The notes: generated from the sequence alone by a model not told the origin. A DNA stretch of 64,000 nt from Guptibacillus hwajinpoensis (GCF_005144865.1 NZ_SWFM01000002.1:124001-188000), one strand, 5' to 3'; shown: positions 7,139-16,207, counted from the first letter of the stretch. Numbers and translations are program-made.

Positions 7139-7972
7139 CTAAGCAAGTGCTTTTTCATTGCGGGTGAAAACGCGCTGATAATTATAGTCATAGAGAGATA
7201 GTTCTGAGATGGATAGGTGTTCAGTAGTCATTGAATCTGCATACGTTTTTAACGTTTTAAGGGTTTGCATCATCAAATCACTTACAGTAAGTTCTTCCCC
7301 GATAAGCTCACTTAATGAGGCCATCGTTTCAGGTACAATTTCTGGATATGTGAATTTTGTTGGCTCTCCGTTAACAGCTCGTTTATAGAACTCCTGAATG
7401 ACACTCGCTCGTTCAGACCCACTCCCATCAACACATAAGTAGACTTGAACGGCGACGCCACCTCGCAATCTTCTCTGAGATATACCAGCGAATTTACGGC
7501 CATTGATGCTAAGGTCATACCTTCCAGGACAGTAAGACCCGACAATTTCTCGATCTTCAATTGTCACGTTATATGGCGCGAGAATGTGCTGGACGAAATC
7601 CACCATCGCTTCATAGCCCGTATCGATATCAATTTGCTGCTGTTTCTCGGCAAAGACGAGAGAAAGATTCAAGACACCTGCATCGAGAACGACAGCAAGG
7701 CCTCCTGAATTTCGAACAATCACTCGATACCCAAGTTCTTTCAAATAACGAACACCCTCATCAAAAAAAGGAAGGCGCGTATCTTGTATTCCTAGTACAA
7801 TGGTATTATGGTGAACCCATGAACGCATGATCGGTGGCGAATCGCCACTTCCTGCTGAATTGCAAAGCGTATCGTCCATGGCGAAAGATTGTAGCGCATC
7901 AAATGATGGACCAAGTGTCGATTGATCAATGATCCGCCATTTTGGCTGGAATAGTATGGAATCGTTCGTCAT
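7139..7972 (-). CDS. lipL: Octanoyl-[GcvH]:protein N-octanoyltransferase LipL
   Basis: This is a 277-residue member of the biotin/lipoate ligase fold (YwfL). LipL moves octanoyl from GcvH to E2 subunits in Bacillus lipoate synthesis through a Cys-acyl intermediate. The probable catalytic Cys is residue ~148 in [13 protein letters not shown], and the conserved Lys is in [12 protein letters not shown]. The family motif [19 protein letters not shown] is present. It is next to pta, as in B. subtilis (ywfL-pta). It is monocistronic, with AGAAGGG before the ATG. Confidence 0.93.
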   Translation of the reverse strand: MTNDSILFQPKWRIIDQSTLGPSFDALQSFAMDDTLCNSAGSGDSPPIMRSWVHHNTIVLGIQDTRLPFFDEGVRYLKELGYRVIVRNSGGLAVVLDAGVLNLSLVFAEKQQQIDIDTGYEAMVDFVQHILAPYNVTIEDREIVGSYCPGRYDLSINGRKFAGISQRRLRGGVAVQVYLCVDGSGSERASVIQEFYKRAVNGEPTKFTYPEIVPETMASLSELIGEELTVSDLMMQTLKTLKTYADSMTTEHLSISELSLYDYNYQRVFTRNEKALA

Positions 7973-8188
7973 AATTTTATCCCTTCTTCTGTAGCTAATC
8001 GTTTTCTATTATAGCATGATGAAAAAAACAATCATAAGACATCTTCCGACAGTATTTCCCGGGTGATGACATGAAAAAGTTGGATCTAAAGGGTTTAAAA
8101 AGTCATCCTTTTTTCCTATTTAATACAAAAAAGCTTCTATAAAACTTTGGTTTTAAAGGCTATTTTCTAGGTTGCGAAAAAAAGGAAA

Positions 8189-8216
8189 TTGCGAGAATTG
8201 TCTAAAATGATATAAT
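8189..8216 (+). promoter_or_regulatory. Sigma-A promoter of the symporter gene
   Basis: TTGCGA and TATAAT lie 16 bases apart. The start would be near 8223, giving a ~235-base leader that contains the element at 8328-8430. Confidence 0.6.
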
Positions 8217-8327
8217 GGGAATTACGGTAGTTTCGAGTTAGCTAGTTAGCGGGTATAGTTAGCAAAGAATTGGAAAGGTATGTAAGAGCTTTCATATAAG
8301 ACTGATAAGATATGAACAATTGCATAG

Positions 8328-8430
8328 TGTAGGACTTCCATTAATGGTGGTTCAACCAATCTCACTTCTAGAGGTAGTCAATCTTCATCTGTGATGAATG
8401 TATGACTGCCACTTCATGGTGGATTAAACG
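8328..8430 (+). promoter_or_regulatory. Leader element related to the hemQ leader
   Basis: It shares with the hemQ leader, in order and orientation: ACTTCCAT/ATGG, GGTGGTTCAACCAATC, an AG-GTAGTCA/TGACTGCC stem closed over the hairpin TTCATC/GATGAA, and CCACTTCATGGTGGAT. Like the hemQ copy it ends just before a ribosome binding site. The first (A-A') stem is not evident here. Confidence 0.45.
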
Positions 8431-8456
8431 TCGATTGGACGAAAGGGGACGTGTTT

Positions 8457-9689
8457 ATGAAGTTAACGGTTAAAATTATTGCAGGTCTGGTTTTAGGTAT
8501 CCTAGTTGGTGTCATCTTTAATCTTTTCGCACCGGATGCATTTGCACCTGTCGATAAGTATCTATTTGGTCCTGTGGGACAGATATTTCTTAACTTAATT
8601 AAGATGCTAGTTGTACCAATCGTATTCTTCTCTATCGTTGTAGGTACGGCTGGAATAAGCGATCCGAAGAAGCTAGGCCGTATGGGAGGAAAGACAGTAG
8701 GCTTTTTCCTTATTACAACTACGATTGCGATTTCAATTGCTATGGCACTTGCTTACTTAATTAAGCCAGGTGTTGAAGGTTCCTTCTCAGGAAACGCTGA
8801 TTTCGAAGCGCAAGACGCGCCACCTGTTTTGGACACCATTATAAACATCATTCCAACTAATCCTGTTCAAGCACTTGTTGAAGGGAATATGCTTCAAATT
8901 ATTGCATTTGCTATTTTCATAGGTTTTGCTCTTGCTATTCTAGGAGAGAAAACAAAAGCGTTAAGGGATTTGTTTGAACAAGGTAATGACGTAATGATGT
9001 ATCTTGTTAAAATTATCATGGAAACAGCTCCCTATGGTGCATTTGCCCTTATCGCATCTGCTGTTGGCGGACAGGGTAAAGAAGCACTTCAATCCATGGG
9101 GATGTATTTCCTTGTTGTTCTTGGTGCTTTACTCATTCATTTTCTTTTCACATATGGTAGTGCAATCTATTTCTTATGTAAAGAGAATCCTATTAAATTC
9201 TATAAAGCTTTTGCTCCAGCGATGGCTGTTGCATTCAGTACATCATCAAGTAGTGGTACACTTCCTGTATCGATGAAAACCGCACAGGAAAACCTGAAAA
9301 TCCCTAAGCAAATCAGTAGTTTTGTTCAGCCACTTGGCGCTACAATTAACATGGACGGAACAGCGATCATGCAGGGTGTAGCAACCATTTTTATCGCTCA
9401 AATTACCGGTGTAGACTTAACATTTACTCAATTAATCATCGTTGTAATCACAGCAACGCTTGCTAGTATTGGTACAGCAGGTGTACCGGGTGTAGGACTT
9501 ATTATGCTTGCGATGGTTCTTAAGCAAGTTGGCCTTCCGGTCGAACCAATCGGCCTTATCCTTGCCGTTGACCGTTTGCTTGATATGACTCGTACGGCTG
9601 TTAATATCACTGGTGATGCTGCAGCTGCTATGTACATTACAAAATCAGAAGAAAAGCGCGAAGGAAAAGAAGTTAAGTCAGTTCTTTAA
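8457..9689 (+). CDS. Dicarboxylate/glutamate:cation symporter (DAACS family)
   Basis: This ~410-residue integral membrane protein belongs to the GltP/GltT/DctA family. It shows the serine-rich re-entrant loop (AFSTSSSSGTLPVS), the NMDGTA motif (TINMDGTAIMQG) and the C-terminal substrate-binding helix (LAVDRLLDMTRTAVNITGD). It has eight membrane helices plus two hairpins, as in GltPh. Family members import glutamate, aspartate or C4-dicarboxylates with sodium ions or protons; the exact substrate cannot be told. The start at 8457 has AAAGGGG 8 bases before it; a GTG at 8451 is too close to that site. It is monocistronic, with a long structured leader. Confidence 0.92.
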   Translation: MKLTVKIIAGLVLGILVGVIFNLFAPDAFAPVDKYLFGPVGQIFLNLIKMLVVPIVFFSIVVGTAGISDPKKLGRMGGKTVGFFLITTTIAISIAMALAYLIKPGVEGSFSGNADFEAQDAPPVLDTIINIIPTNPVQALVEGNMLQIIAFAIFIGFALAILGEKTKALRDLFEQGNDVMMYLVKIIMETAPYGAFALIASAVGGQGKEALQSMGMYFLVVLGALLIHFLFTYGSAIYFLCKENPIKFYKAFAPAMAVAFSTSSSSGTLPVSMKTAQENLKIPKQISSFVQPLGATINMDGTAIMQGVATIFIAQITGVDLTFTQLIIVVITATLASIGTAGVPGVGLIMLAMVLKQVGLPVEPIGLILAVDRLLDMTRTAVNITGDAAAAMYITKSEEKREGKEVKSVL

Positions 9690-9776
9690 TGATCATGTAG
9701 GCTCATTTTAAACAGAGCTGCATTGAAAGCTAGAACAAAGAATTATTCCATTCTTTCGTAATACCCGACAATCATG

Positions 9777-9818
9777 AACCTTCTCCCATTTGGTGAAAAC
9801 CGTAAAGGGGGAAGGTTT
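9777..9818 (+). terminator. Terminator after the symporter gene
   Basis: AACCTTCTCCC pairs with GGGGGAAGGTT and is followed by TTTCATTT. Confidence 0.7.
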
Positions 9819-9881
9819 TCATTTACCATTACCTGTTATATAATTAAGGGATGAATTTGACGGAAGGAGTCCATCGTAGAA

Positions 9882-11162
9882 ATGCTCGAACGATTAAGCG
9901 AAGAAAAAGTATTCAAAGACCCTGTCCACCGCTATATCCATGTCCGGTACCGTTTAATCTGGGAGTTAATTGGTACGAAAGAATTCCAGCGTTTACGTAG
10001 AGTAAACCAACTTGGAACAACGTATCTAACATTTCACGGTGCAGAGCATAGTCGCTTCAGCCATTCACTTGGTGTATATGAAATTGTAAGGCGCATTAAC
10101 GAAATCTTTTCTCAATATGATAGCTGGGACGAAGAAAACAGGTTGCTAAGTATGTGTGCTGCTCTGTTGCACGATGTCGGTCATGGCCCATTTTCACACT
10201 CTTTCGAGAAAGTGTTTAATCTAGATCATGAAGATTTTACACGCATGGTTATTCTTGGTGATACGGAAATTAACCAGGTACTGCGAAAGGTAAGTGATAG
10301 CTTCCCAGAAGAAGTGGCAGATGTCATTGCCAAGACACATACGAACAAACTTGTGGTTAGTTTAATTTCGAGCCAGATTGATGCGGATCGAATGGACTAC
10401 CTATTGCGCGATGCTTATTTCACAGGCGTGAGCTATGGGCATTTTGATATTGAGCGGATCTTGCGAGTGATGCGCCCAGGTGGCGATCAAATTGTGATTA
10501 AGCAAAGTGGTATGCATGCTGTAGAAGACTATATTATGAGTCGGTATCAGATGTATTGGCAAGTCTATTTCCATCCTGTTACGCGAAGTGCGGAAGTGAT
10601 TCTAAGCAAGATTCTTCACAGAGCGAAAAAGTTGTATGCTGAAGGGTATGCGTTCAAACAGGAACCCATTCACTTTTATTCTCTGTTTAAGGAAGACATT
10701 AGTCTCGAAGATTTCCTTAAGCTTGATGACTCTGTCGTAAAGTTCTATTTCCAGATCTGGCAGGAAGAAGATGATGCGATTCTTCGAGATCTATGTGAAC
10801 GATTTATGAATCGCCGTCTGTTTAAGTACATTGAATTTAATCCAATGCAAATGAATGCGTGGAGAGAACTCTACGATTCCTTTAAAGAAGCAGGAATCGA
10901 TCCTGATTATTATCTTGAAGTAGATTCTTCTTCAGATTTGCCATACGATTTCTATCGCCCGGGTGAGGAAGAAGAACGTCTACCAATTCACCTGCTTAAG
11001 CCAGGTGGCGACTTGCGTGAGCTCTCACGTGAATCTGAAGTGGTTGAAGCGATTTCTGGAAAGAAACGCACAGATCATAAACTTTATTTTCCTCAAGATT
11101 TAATTCTTGAAGGAAAATCTGATGCTACTCGTCGTATTAAGTCATTGCTTAATCTAAATTAG
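9882..11162 (+). CDS. ywfO: HD-domain phosphohydrolase YwfO
   Basis: This is a 426-residue HD-superfamily protein related to dNTP triphosphohydrolases. The metal-binding set is visible: His in GAEHSRFSHSLGV, the HD pair in ALLHDVGHGPFSHSFE, and the distal Asp in QIDADRMDYLLRD. A long helical C-terminal part follows (~res 200-426). The relative EF1143 of Enterococcus is a dNTPase, so control of nucleotide pools is likely but is an inference. It has its own ribosome site (GGAAGGAG) and precedes ywgA, as in B. subtilis. Confidence 0.9.
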   Translation: MLERLSEEKVFKDPVHRYIHVRYRLIWELIGTKEFQRLRRVNQLGTTYLTFHGAEHSRFSHSLGVYEIVRRINEIFSQYDSWDEENRLLSMCAALLHDVGHGPFSHSFEKVFNLDHEDFTRMVILGDTEINQVLRKVSDSFPEEVADVIAKTHTNKLVVSLISSQIDADRMDYLLRDAYFTGVSYGHFDIERILRVMRPGGDQIVIKQSGMHAVEDYIMSRYQMYWQVYFHPVTRSAEVILSKILHRAKKLYAEGYAFKQEPIHFYSLFKEDISLEDFLKLDDSVVKFYFQIWQEEDDAILRDLCERFMNRRLFKYIEFNPMQMNAWRELYDSFKEAGIDPDYYLEVDSSSDLPYDFYRPGEEEERLPIHLLKPGGDLRELSRESEVVEAISGKKRTDHKLYFPQDLILEGKSDATRRIKSLLNLN

Positions 11163-11278
11163 CTGTTCAAAAAGAAGTGCAGCCCCTGGAATGAAGTTCG
11201 CTTCCGCTACAGGTTATGCGTTATAGAATAAGAAAGCTTTTTGGACAACCTGTAAAAAGTACATGGGAGGGGTGCAGG

Positions 11279-11773
11279 TTGCTAGAAGATCACGCGAAAG
11301 TGATAGCTGTGTTGAAGGAAGCCGGAGAAGTCATTGGACGTAAGAAATTGCAGAAAGTAGTCTACATCTGCAAAAAACTGCAATTGCCATTTAACGAGAA
11401 ATATCAATTCCATTTCTATGGGCCGTACTCAGAAGAACTAACACTTCGGGTTGAAGAGCTTTGTAACCTTGGACTTGTAACAGAAGTGAAGGAAAGCAAA
11501 GGCGGATATTATCAATATAAGTATACAGTGACAAACGAAGGAAGCGAATTCCTCAGTCATTTTGAGTTCGACATGCCGGAACTTAGTGAATGTATTCCTG
11601 AGATTAATAGCCAGAGCTCCCGCTTTCTTGAGCTCGTTTCTACAATTCTATTTTTTGATCGATTAACGAAGACGGAAGTGATTGAGAAGGTTCGTACGAT
11701 CAAAAGTAAACAGAATTATTCAGATACAGAGATCGATCAAGCTTATTCCTTTATGGAGAAGCTTGGTTGTTAA
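11279..11773 (+). CDS. ywgA: YwgA family protein
   Basis: This is a 164-residue protein of unknown function matching YwgA (LEDHAKVIAVLKEAGEVIGR, then FHFYGPYSEELTLRVEEL). The TTG at 11279 is chosen because GGGAGG lies about 8 bases upstream and it gives the expected family N-terminus; the longer frame from 11216 has no ribosome site. The fold looks like a winged-helix/GepA-like domain (FYGPYS motif), a tentative reading. It follows ywfO and may be read from the same promoter. Confidence 0.85.
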   Translation: MLEDHAKVIAVLKEAGEVIGRKKLQKVVYICKKLQLPFNEKYQFHFYGPYSEELTLRVEELCNLGLVTEVKESKGGYYQYKYTVTNEGSEFLSHFEFDMPELSECIPEINSQSSRFLELVSTILFFDRLTKTEVIEKVRTIKSKQNYSDTEIDQAYSFMEKLGC

Positions 11774-11846
11774 TAGATTGAACCGGAAAAAGGTTACAAT
11801 AAAGTACCGGGTTCTGGTTTCGAGAGCAAAACTTAAAATTACACAT

Positions 11847-11889
11847 AAAAAAGAGCACCAAATCGCATAGATTTTGGTGCTCTTTTTTT
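11847..11889 (+). terminator. ywgA terminator
   Basis: GAGCACCAAATC pairs with GATTTTGGTGCTC and is followed by seven T residues; an A tract precedes it. Confidence 0.9.
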
Positions 11890-11960
11890 GTCAAAATATC
11901 TTATTATCTTCAGTTGGTATATTAAATCGTACTTAAAAAGGGGTTTTACAAAACTGTTCA

Positions 11961-12048
11961 AATGAGGTCCTCCGGGGGCTGACCGCCTGCACCAGAAAAG
12001 TGAGCATCCTTCAGTGGAATTCCCTAACACTTTTAAAGCAACAATGTC
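11961..12048 (+). repeat. Decayed 3' half of a palindromic element
   Basis: The order GAGG..., CTGACCGCCTGCACCA, AAGTGAGCATCCT, GTGGAATT, then AACAATGTCTAC follows the 3' half of the intact elements with many substitutions. The 5' half is missing. An intact shortened copy begins ~60 bases further on. Confidence 0.65.
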
Positions 12049-12109
12049 TACAAAAGACTCTTTTCTAAAAGGCTATTGCTTTTGTTGTATAAAGAACCTC
12101 ACTTAGCTA

Positions 12110-12210
12110 ATTGGAGCGGAAGGGTGCTCGACTCCTGCGGGACTAGCGGGACAGGTGAGACCCCACAGGCACGCCCCGCGGAAAGCGAGCACCCTGTAGC
12201 GGAAATCAAC
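12110..12210 (+). repeat. Palindromic element, copy 2 (internal deletion)
   Basis: The outer stem GGGTGCTCG/CGAGCACCC is kept, but the second half of the inner hairpin and the GAGGCTCACCGCC segment are lost; GGCACG joins directly to CCCCGCGG. Flanks (TTTTCTAAAAGGCTATTGC before, CGCAACAATGTCTACGA after) are as in full copies. The surrounding 11774-12249 stretch holds only the ywgA terminator and these two elements. Confidence 0.85.
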
Positions 12211-12249
12211 CACCACTTTTATCGCAACAATGTCTACGATTAGAGACCT

Positions 12250-12678
12250 TTAGATAGATACCTTTGTCTCACTTTGAGAATTCGTCCTGTTAAACTCCAA
12301 TTTTGAAAGTACGAGTCCACTAATAGTAAGTAAGGATATCATTAAAAGAGAGAATAAAAGAGTGCTAATATATGGAATGATAAGCTCGCGAACTTCAGGT
12401 AAAGAGCCTGCCATCATGAAAACGAGTGAGAAGGAAGCAGTGGTATGGAACGCGATACCTGTCGATAGAGCAACCGTTTCTTTTGATTCAAGCAGGGCAG
12501 GAAGCCAAAACGTCGAAAGTAAGTAATAGCCAATTATGACACTTAGCAAACTAATGAAGCCTGCTAATGATGTATGACTATATCCGCCTGCTGTCAGAAT
12601 GAGTATGTAAATAAGCGAGCCAATGATTCCAAGTACGCTTCCGATCATTCCTGGTTCATAAAGTAATTTCTTCAACAT
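12250..12678 (-). CDS. Hypothetical four-helix membrane protein
   Basis: This 142-residue protein has four hydrophobic segments (~res 11-32, 38-60, 73-92, 104-127) and a short polar tail. I do not recognise the family. A GAAGGTGG ribosome site precedes the ATG at 12678, and the frame has normal codon use for this genome, so it is probably real. It stands alone: an element copy lies downstream and a divergently oriented AHSA1-like gene upstream. No partner suggests a role. Confidence 0.65.
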   Translation of the reverse strand: MLKKLLYEPGMIGSVLGIIGSLIYILILTAGGYSHTSLAGFISLLSVIIGYYLLSTFWLPALLESKETVALSTGIAFHTTASFSLVFMMAGSLPEVRELIIPYISTLLFSLLMISLLTISGLVLSKLEFNRTNSQSETKVSI

Positions 12679-12857
12679 ATTTCCACCTTCTTTACAATTG
12701 TTTCGAGTTCATTACAATTAATACCCGTTTGAAGAATAGTATAATCGTTCACTAGGATCAGAATTTGCGGAAAAAGGTCGTGGGAATTTGAAGTTTTTGT
12801 CGAATGAGAAAAAGGGTTCAAAAGTCATGTGTTTGAGTAGGTTCCTTCTTTAACTGC

Positions 12858-12888
12858 TAAACAGGTTTTTAATTTTAATACCTGTTAG
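12858..12888. promoter_or_regulatory. Operator-like inverted repeat upstream of the AHSA1-like gene
   Basis: TAAACAGGT and ACCTGTTA are arranged as an inverted repeat about 13 bases apart in the 285-base divergent region 12679-12963. It could be a repressor site for either gene. Nothing else stands out in this gap besides A+T-rich promoter-like sequence (GTATAATCG near 12738). Confidence 0.3.
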
Positions 12889-12963
12889 TGACCCTAATTT
12901 GTAAATATACTGCTAACCAGATGACTAGTCCGACAGTAATTACTTTAATAATGGAGGAAGAAA

Positions 12964-13410
12964 ATGAACGCTTATGACTATTCAATATATATCGCTACGA
13001 CACCTGAAAAGCTTTGGAAAGCTTTAACCAGTGGTGAATGTACTAAAAACTATTTCTTTGGAATGGAAGTTCAATCTTATTGGAAAGAAGGTTCAAAGGT
13101 AACCTTTTTAAGGAAGAATGGTGAGGTTGATGGGGAAGGTGAAGTTGTAACGTCTGAGCCTTATGAAAAGCTTACGTTTACGTGGGATCATCCAGACGTT
13201 GAACGAGATGAGCCATCCATCGTTACGTTTAAAATGAAGAAGTTAGACGAGGCAGTTAAACTTACGCTCGTTCACGAGAATATTGTTGCGGACGATTTTT
13301 GTGATGAAGAGGACACCTTTAGAGGCCTTAACAATGGTTGGCCAGCCATATTGAGTAATCTTAAAAGTTATTTAGAAACAGGAAAGACCTTATCACCAAT
13401 GAACATATAA
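12964..13410 (+). CDS. SRPBCC/AHSA1-like protein
   Basis: This 148-residue protein has the START-like AHSA1 pattern: YIATTPEKLWKALT at the N-terminus, GEVVTSEPYEKLTFTW in the middle, and a C-terminal helix with NGWPAILSNLKSYLETG. Such proteins bind hydrophobic ligands; many are stand-alone and often sit beside ArsR regulators, but none is seen here. GGAGGAAGAAA precedes the ATG. The specific role is unknown. It ends at a strong bidirectional terminator. Confidence 0.85.
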   Translation: MNAYDYSIYIATTPEKLWKALTSGECTKNYFFGMEVQSYWKEGSKVTFLRKNGEVDGEGEVVTSEPYEKLTFTWDHPDVERDEPSIVTFKMKKLDEAVKLTLVHENIVADDFCDEEDTFRGLNNGWPAILSNLKSYLETGKTLSPMNI

Positions 13411-13459
13411 AAACAAGTCGCAGCTCGCTTCGAAATGGATTGAGCTGCGACTTGTTTTT
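13410..13459. terminator. Bidirectional terminator
   Basis: AAAACAAGTCGCAGCTC pairs with GAGCTGCGACTTGTTTT between the converging AHSA1-like and EAL-HDOD genes. Confidence 0.9.
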
Positions 13460-13469
13460 ATAGTTAGGA

Positions 13470-14681
13470 TTAAGGTCCAAACGTACCAATAACAGAATTA
13501 GCCCACCGAACGGCTTCGAAATAATCTTTTTGTAAATCATCCATTGAAATATTGACTTTAAATAGCATGAGATCAACAGATTTCCAGTCACAACGTTCGA
13601 TCGCTTTTACTAATTTAAGCACATGTGCATAGATTGAGGAGTGATTTTCATCAAGTAACGCATCCTTTATATGATCCTCAATAGGCAAGTCTACTAGAAT
13701 ATTACTGATTGGTCGTTGAAGAATGCATTCGAGAAGCGAGAACATTCCTATGAATGAAGCGTCACTCGGATTGATACGAATTTTCCTAGCAATTCGTTCT
13801 GACAATCTTGAGCGAATAAGAGACAGCTGGATAACTTTTGAAGATTCATTTGTTTCTTTCGTAAGCATTAAAATCATGATCCATTTCTTCACTTCAAATA
13901 ACCCAAGTAACACAATCGCCTGTCTAATGTTGCTTACCTTTACGGGTAGCCCAAGAGAATTAATGAGGCGAAGTAGTTTATAAGAAAGAGCAAGATCTCG
14001 CTCAACGAGTTCAGAGACTAAGCTTATATTAGGAACAGGTTGGTTAATTTCCTCAAGCATTTTGACGTACTGTTGAGGCATTGGTTTGATATCTTTTGTT
14101 GAGAGAATGACTGGTTTACTAAAAAAGTATCCTTGAAAAAGCACATAACCGAGCTCTTTCGCTTCATCAAACTCTTCGAGCGTTTCTACTTTTTCAGCAA
14201 GAAAAGTGATTGGTAAGTGGTTAAATTGCTCCACAATTTCCAGTCGCTTTTGCTTTGAGGTATCCATGAAGTCTACTTTAATAATGTCGATTAAATCGAT
14301 GATCTTCTCGTAGTTGCTCATGTCAGTCACATCATCGAGCGCAAGTTTATATCCTAATCTTTTAAGCTTATAACATGCAGCAATAACGTTTTCCGTTATG
14401 TTAACCGATTCTAGTATTTCTACAATGATTGTTTCAGGCGAAAAGAAGGTAGGCACCTCGTCTAGCAACAGTTTTTCTGTAAAATTAATAAAACAACGCT
14501 TTTGATCTGATAAATGATTAAGACCAAAACTTAAATAGGAATTAGAAATAACAGTTGCGGTAGCCTGCGTACCATCAAATCCTTGATACGCGTTTCTGTC
14601 GCTTGATCGATGAAGCAATTCATAACCATACAAATCTTTATCGACTGTTAAGATAGGCTGACGTCCTATAAATGCTTCCAT
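13470..14681 (-). CDS. EAL-HDOD domain protein (YuxH-like)
   Basis: This is a 403-residue two-domain protein: EAL-like c-di-GMP phosphodiesterase fold (~res 1-200) followed by HDOD (~res 200-400). Most EAL metal/catalytic positions can be found (E in GYELLHRS, N in CFINFTEKL, E in IVEILE, DD in LALDDV, K in IKVDF, E in LAEKVE, Q in LFQGYFF). The loop that normally reads DDFGTG is replaced by DDVTDM. The family resembles B. subtilis YuxH, whose catalytic activity is doubtful. It is monocistronic, with no neighbouring diguanylate cyclase or chemotaxis gene. It may act in c-di-GMP binding or signalling. Confidence 0.88.
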   Translation of the reverse strand: MEAFIGRQPILTVDKDLYGYELLHRSSDRNAYQGFDGTQATATVISNSYLSFGLNHLSDQKRCFINFTEKLLLDEVPTFFSPETIIVEILESVNITENVIAACYKLKRLGYKLALDDVTDMSNYEKIIDLIDIIKVDFMDTSKQKRLEIVEQFNHLPITFLAEKVETLEEFDEAKELGYVLFQGYFFSKPVILSTKDIKPMPQQYVKMLEEINQPVPNISLVSELVERDLALSYKLLRLINSLGLPVKVSNIRQAIVLLGLFEVKKWIMILMLTKETNESSKVIQLSLIRSRLSERIARKIRINPSDASFIGMFSLLECILQRPISNILVDLPIEDHIKDALLDENHSSIYAHVLKLVKAIERCDWKSVDLMLFKVNISMDDLQKDYFEAVRWANSVIGTFGP

Positions 14682-14834
14682 ATGTACCCTCCAAAGGTCC
14701 CGTAGATATTCTATCTATAAGTATAAACAAGATGGCAAAAAATTCAATTTAAATTTTCTTTGTTGGAGGAACCTACTGATCTGCTTTTTAGACACAAAAA
14801 AAGTTCTGCTCTTATGAAAGAGCAGAACGTGTTA

Positions 14835-16151
14835 TTACGCATGTGGTAGAAATGCGAGTTGATAGAAGAAAAGAACAGCGAAAAGATAGAGCAGTGGATG
14901 AACTTCGCGCCATTTTCCCTTAACAATTTTAAGAATCGGATAAGTAATGAAACCAAGCGCAATACCTGTTGCGATACTAGCTGTAAGTGGCATCGTCAAG
15001 ATAATTAGGAAAGCAGGAAATGCCTCATCAAATTCGGTCCAGTCGATTTTGCCGACAGCTCCGATCATCAAGCTTCCGACTATAATAAGCGTCGGGGCAG
15101 TGATTGCTGCAAGACCTGATAGCGAGCCAACAAGTGGACCGAAAAATGCTGATACGATGAATAAGGCAGCAACAACGACGGATGTTAAGCCTGTTCTACC
15201 TCCAGCAGCAACGCCTGATGACGATTCGATGTAGGCGCTTGTTGGGCTAGTTCCAAAGATCGCTCCGATCGTCGTACCAATTGAGTCAGCAAGTAGTGCC
15301 TGACGAGCACGCGGCATCTTCTTGCCCTTCATTAAGCCAGCTTGTTCAGCAACACCAACCATTGTTCCAGTGGTATCAAATAATGTAACTAGTAAGAACG
15401 AGAACACAACAGCGTAGAGTCCATATTCAATCATATCTTTGATCGCTTGAAGTGGGCTACCAAAGATGAAGAATTCAGGTGCACTTGGCGTGTTCATAAA
15501 GCCATCTTTAAATTCAAGCTGTCCTGTGAAAACAGCAATAAGGGCTGTTATAATCATACCGAAGAAAAGCGCTCCAGGCACATTACGTGCCATCAGGATC
15601 AGTGTGATGATCAATCCAGATAGTGCAAGAATGACCGCTGGTGAATGCAAATCGCCAAGTCCAACAAGGTTCTCTTTATCCGCAACAATAATACCTGTCA
15701 TGCGAAGTCCGATAAACGCGATGAAAAGACCGATACCTGCTGTAATTCCGAGCTTTAGATTAGTGGGAATTGCTTCAATCAGCTTTTCACGGAAAGGTGT
15801 TAATGAAAGAATGATGAAAAGCAGTCCAGCGATAAAGACGGCTCCAAAAGCTACTTGGTAAGAGACGCCGCTTTGTCCACCAACAACTGAGAAGGCAAAG
15901 TAAGCATTCAAGCCCATGCCGGGTGCAATAGCAATTGGATAGTTAGCGAATAATCCCATCCATAGTGTACCTACAACAGCTGCAATGATGGTTGCGATAA
16001 ATACCGTATCGAACGGTACGCCTGTTGACGAGAGGATAATTGGGTTTACGATGACGATATATACCATTGTCAGGAACGTAGTCAGTCCTGCAAGGAATTC
16101 TGTTTTAACGTTAGTTCCATTCTCTTTTAATCTAAAAAAGGAGTTAAACAT
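14835..16151 (-). CDS. pbuO: NCS2-family hypoxanthine/guanine permease (PbuG/PbuO type)
   Basis: This is a 438-residue permease with 12-14 membrane segments of the AzgA-like NCS2 group. Hallmarks are LTTFLTMVYIVIVNPIIL near the N-terminus, APGMGLNAYFAF (helix 3 motif) and FGTSPTSAYIESSSGVAAGG. These proteins import hypoxanthine and guanine (PbuG) or guanine (PbuO). The start at 16151 is set by GGAGG 9 bases upstream; a longer frame to 16259 is rejected. PurR-box sequences overlap its promoter and no guanine riboswitch is visible, which favours a PbuO-like assignment over PbuG (inference). Confidence 0.88.
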   Translation of the reverse strand: MFNSFFRLKENGTNVKTEFLAGLTTFLTMVYIVIVNPIILSSTGVPFDTVFIATIIAAVVGTLWMGLFANYPIAIAPGMGLNAYFAFSVVGGQSGVSYQVAFGAVFIAGLLFIILSLTPFREKLIEAIPTNLKLGITAGIGLFIAFIGLRMTGIIVADKENLVGLGDLHSPAVILALSGLIITLILMARNVPGALFFGMIITALIAVFTGQLEFKDGFMNTPSAPEFFIFGSPLQAIKDMIEYGLYAVVFSFLLVTLFDTTGTMVGVAEQAGLMKGKKMPRARQALLADSIGTTIGAIFGTSPTSAYIESSSGVAAGGRTGLTSVVVAALFIVSAFFGPLVGSLSGLAAITAPTLIIVGSLMIGAVGKIDWTEFDEAFPAFLIILTMPLTASIATGIALGFITYPILKIVKGKWREVHPLLYLFAVLFFYQLAFLPHA

Positions 16152-16170
16152 GATAATACCTCCAATAAAT

Positions 16171-16207
16171 ACGAACATTTTTTTGGCACAAATACTATAA
16201 TATTCGT
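16171..16207 (-). promoter_or_regulatory. PurR boxes upstream of the purine permease
   Basis: Two inverted PurBox-like sequences, ACGAACATT (16171-16179) and AATATTCGT (16199-16207), flank 19 bases. They overlap the -10 and early transcribed region of the permease promoter, as expected for repression by PurR. Confidence 0.6.

Noticed and set aside
11216..11278. Longer N-terminus for ywgA
   Set aside because: No ribosome site, and the family N-terminus begins at the TTG at 11279.
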